Origin: Bisbaumannia pacifica
GTDB lineage: Bacteria > Pseudomonadota > Gammaproteobacteria > Pseudomonadales > Halomonadaceae
Length of the DNA: 64,000 bases
Direction: 5' to 3'
Assembly: GCF_007989625.1 (NCBI RefSeq)
Contig: NZ_BJUK01000010.1
Span: forward strand, 40,920 to 104,919
The position numbers and the translations under genes are program-made. Shown in pieces: positions 62,241 through 64,000 of the stretch (positions are counted from its first letter, which is position 1; each line of letters begins with the position of its first letter). The notes beneath the pieces are model-generated. The model did no database searches and was not told the DNA's origin. It saw nothing but the letters and a program-made list of their open reading frames with translations.

Positions 62241-63094
62241 CCGCCATGGAATTTCCCGATGCCTTGGACGAGATCCTCGAGGCGGCCCTGCTGGCGGCAG
62301 GGGAGCCGCTGGCCCTGGAACGCCTCGAGGGCCTCTTCGATGCGCATGAGCGCCCGCCCCGGCGGGCCCTGCGCGAGGCCCTGGAACGCCTCGGCATGCG
62401 CCACGAGCGGGGCGCCCTGGAGCTGATCGAGACCGCCTCCGGCTACCGACTGCGGATTCGCTCGCGGCTCTCGCCCTGGGTCTCGCGGCTCTGGGACGAG
62501 CGTCCCCAGCGCTATTCCCGGGCGCTGATGGAGACCCTGGCGCTAATCGCCTATCGTCAGCCGGTGACCCGCGGCGATATCGAGGAGGTGCGCGGCGTGG
62601 CGGTAAGCAGCTCGATCATGCGCACCCTCACCGAGCGGGGCTGGATCCGCGTGGTGGGGCATCGTGACGTGCCCGGGCGCCCGGCAGTCTATGCCACCAC
62701 CCGCGCCTTCCTCGACGACTTCGGCCTCAAGACCCTGGATAGCCTGCCGCCCATGCACGAGCTGGCCGATCGCGATGACTGGGGCGAGGAAAGCGTGGCC
62801 GACGAGGCCCCGGGCCCGGCGGCGACGGGCGAGGCCGACGCCACCGACGTGGAAGGCAACGAGATCGAGGCACCGGAGGCCGATGCCTCCGACGAGCCCC
62901 ACGAACAGGACGAGCAGGATGCGACGGCCGGGACGGCCGACGCCACACACGCCGAGACGGCGTCCCACGGGCAAGGCCTGAGCTTCAGCGATCTGCAGGC
63001 TCGCCTTGCCGAGCGCGCCCGCCAGCGAGCGACCGTCGAGGATGACGAGCGCCCGGGTGCGTCACACTCAACCGATGAGATCGATGACTCATGA
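62237..63094 (+). CDS. scpB: Segregation and condensation protein ScpB
   Basis: This 285-residue protein has two winged helices, with [20 protein letters not shown] (about 75-94), [21 protein letters not shown] (split, about 109-129) and the acidic Ala/Asp/Glu-rich C-terminal tail after about residue 190, which is much longer than in Bacillus ScpB (197 residues). The tail ends in basic ARLAERARQ. It overlaps scpA and rluB by 4 bases each (ATGA), forming a three-gene operon. Confidence 0.94.
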   Translation: MTAMEFPDALDEILEAALLAAGEPLALERLEGLFDAHERPPRRALREALERLGMRHERGALELIETASGYRLRIRSRLSPWVSRLWDERPQRYSRALMETLALIAYRQPVTRGDIEEVRGVAVSSSIMRTLTERGWIRVVGHRDVPGRPAVYATTRAFLDDFGLKTLDSLPPMHELADRDDWGEESVADEAPGPAATGEADATDVEGNEIEAPEADASDEPHEQDEQDATAGTADATHAETASHGQGLSFSDLQARLAERARQRATVEDDERPGASHSTDEIDDS

Positions 63095-63942
63095 GTAGCG
63101 AAAAACTGCAGAAGGTACTGGCCCGGGCCGGGTTGGGCTCGCGTCGCGAGATGGAGGCCGCCATCGCCGATGGTCGGGTCAGCGTCAATGGCAAGGTGGC
63201 CACCCTGGGCGACCGCATCGAGCTGACCGACAAGGTCAGCTTCGACCAGCGTCCGGTGACCCTGCGTGGCGCCGACGAGACCCCGCGCCGGGTGATCATG
63301 TACAACAAGCCGGAAGGCGAGCTGTGCACCCGCAAGGACCCCGAGGGGCGGCGTACCGTCTTCGAGCGGCTGCCGCGCCTCAAGGGCGAGCGCTGGATCG
63401 CCATCGGCCGCCTGGATATCAACACCAGTGGCCTGCTGCTGTTCACCACCGACGGCGAGCTGGCCAACCGCCTGATGCACCCCTCCACCGAGGTGGAACG
63501 GGAGTACGCGGTACGCGTCATGGGCGAGGTGACCAAGCCCCAGATCAAGCAGATGGTCGAAGGGGTGATGCTGGAGGATGGTCCGGCGCGTTTCACCGAC
63601 GTCCAGGAGTTCGGCGGCGAGGGCATCAACACCTGGTTCCATGTGGTGATCATGGAGGGTCGCAACCGCGAGGTGCGTCGCCTGTGGGAGTCCCAGGGAC
63701 TGACCGTGAGCCGCCTCAAGCGGGTGCGCTACGGCAATATCTTCCTCGACAAGCGGGCCAAGGCCGGCGAATGGACCGAGCTGACCCAGGCCGAGGTGGA
63801 TGACCTGGCCACCCTGGCCGGGCTGGAAGCGCGCAAGGTGCCGGAACTGACCCCCGACGAGAAGAATCGCTGGAGCCGCGACAAGAACAAGCGGCGTCCG
63901 GTGCAGGGGGTGCGGCGCCCGCGCTCCGGCCACAAGCGCTGA
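63091..63942 (+). CDS. rluB: 23S rRNA pseudouridine(2605) synthase RluB
   Basis: This 283-residue protein has an S4 RNA-binding domain (about 3-60; [20 protein letters not shown]) and an RsuA/RluB-type pseudouridine synthase domain with catalytic Asp109 in [20 protein letters not shown] basic C-terminal extension ends RRPRSGHKR. It makes pseudouridine 2605 in 23S rRNA. It is the third gene of the scpA-scpB-rluB operon, a common gammaproteobacterial arrangement. Confidence 0.95.
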   Translation: MSSEKLQKVLARAGLGSRREMEAAIADGRVSVNGKVATLGDRIELTDKVSFDQRPVTLRGADETPRRVIMYNKPEGELCTRKDPEGRRTVFERLPRLKGERWIAIGRLDINTSGLLLFTTDGELANRLMHPSTEVEREYAVRVMGEVTKPQIKQMVEGVMLEDGPARFTDVQEFGGEGINTWFHVVIMEGRNREVRRLWESQGLTVSRLKRVRYGNIFLDKRAKAGEWTELTQAEVDDLATLAGLEARKVPELTPDEKNRWSRDKNKRRPVQGVRRPRSGHKR

Positions 63943-63960
63943 AAAAATTCATCGAAGCCC

Positions 63961-63989
63961 TTGCCTTGGGCGCGGTGACTCAGTAATAT
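63961..63989 (+). promoter_or_regulatory. Strong promoter with GC-rich discriminator reading out of the window
   Basis: TTGCCT and TAATAT are separated by exactly 17 bases, directly behind rluB. The bases after the -10 (CTGCGCCC) resemble stringently controlled stable-RNA discriminators, so a tRNA or rRNA operon may start just beyond the edge. Confidence 0.55.
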
Positions 63990-64000
63990 CTGCGCCCTGT

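Overview
The window is GC-rich, densely coding DNA from a gammaproteobacterial chromosome. It is most like a moderately halophilic Halomonas relative. Support for this comes from the conserved tadA / mltF / purL neighbourhood, the scpA-scpB-rluB operon, an SOS-controlled umuDC pair, dbpA and radD of gammaproteobacterial type, and a long BetT-type choline carrier suited to osmoprotectant import. I see no insertion sequence, prophage, CRISPR array or plasmid function. The genus is inferred from gene content and was not measured.

Layout. 1-1.1 kb: the end of a small-protein operon with a frameshifted TPR lipoprotein, then a membrane protein. 1.2-4.3 kb: a LysE-type exporter, a LysR regulator and a DASS/SLC13 anion carrier. 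4.5-7.2 kb: a YcaQ/AlkX-type crosslink glycosylase, YghU and an RlpA-like protein. 7.4-10.4 kb: a purine/pyrimidine salvage cassette (deaminase, NCS2 permease, divergent LysR) bracketed by two similar 50-base repeats. 10.4-18.2 kb: LysR/PhzF, DbpA, RIO1 kinase, a tautomerase, YeeN, an exported bifunctional-nuclease-domain protein, a META lipoprotein and a GNAT. 18.2-22.3 kb: BetT and an ABC exporter. 22.3-46 kb: an accessory stretch of small stress, detoxification and resistance genes (GNATs, PaiB, VOC proteins, DUF899, nitroreductase, AhpD-like, quinone reductase, two DMT exporters), most next to a LysR, AraC, MarR or MocR regulator with visible operator-like repeats. It holds two adjacent frameshifted GNAT genes, a lone Nmad3 protein and an ECF42-type sigma factor with its DGPF partner. 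46-50.5 kb: the SOS polymerase V pair, a tRNA-Thr(CGU) overlapped by a GGDEF/EAL gene, and a DUF1722 protein. 50.6-64 kb: housekeeping genes (tesB, tadA, mltF, purL, a UreI/AmiS channel, enoyl-CoA hydratase, radD, scpA, scpB, rluB), ending in a promoter that reads out of the window.

How the parts work together. DNA-damage functions recur (AlkX, UmuDC under a LexA box, RadD). Nucleotide metabolism recurs (NCS2 plus deaminase, PurL). Envelope and osmotic functions recur (BetT, RlpA-like, MltF, META lipoprotein). Between 22 and 46 kb, many two-gene regulator/effector units sit side by side.

The most notable observations are: a sequence-visible ECF42 regulon, with TGTCGA-N17-CGA promoters at the sigma operon and at a VOC gene 10 kb away; a c-di-GMP gene whose stop codon is the anticodon loop of a tRNA; a decayed tandem copy of the purL 3' end; two consecutive single-site frameshifts in overlapping GNAT genes; and an isolated Nmad3 nucleotide-modification-associated protein.
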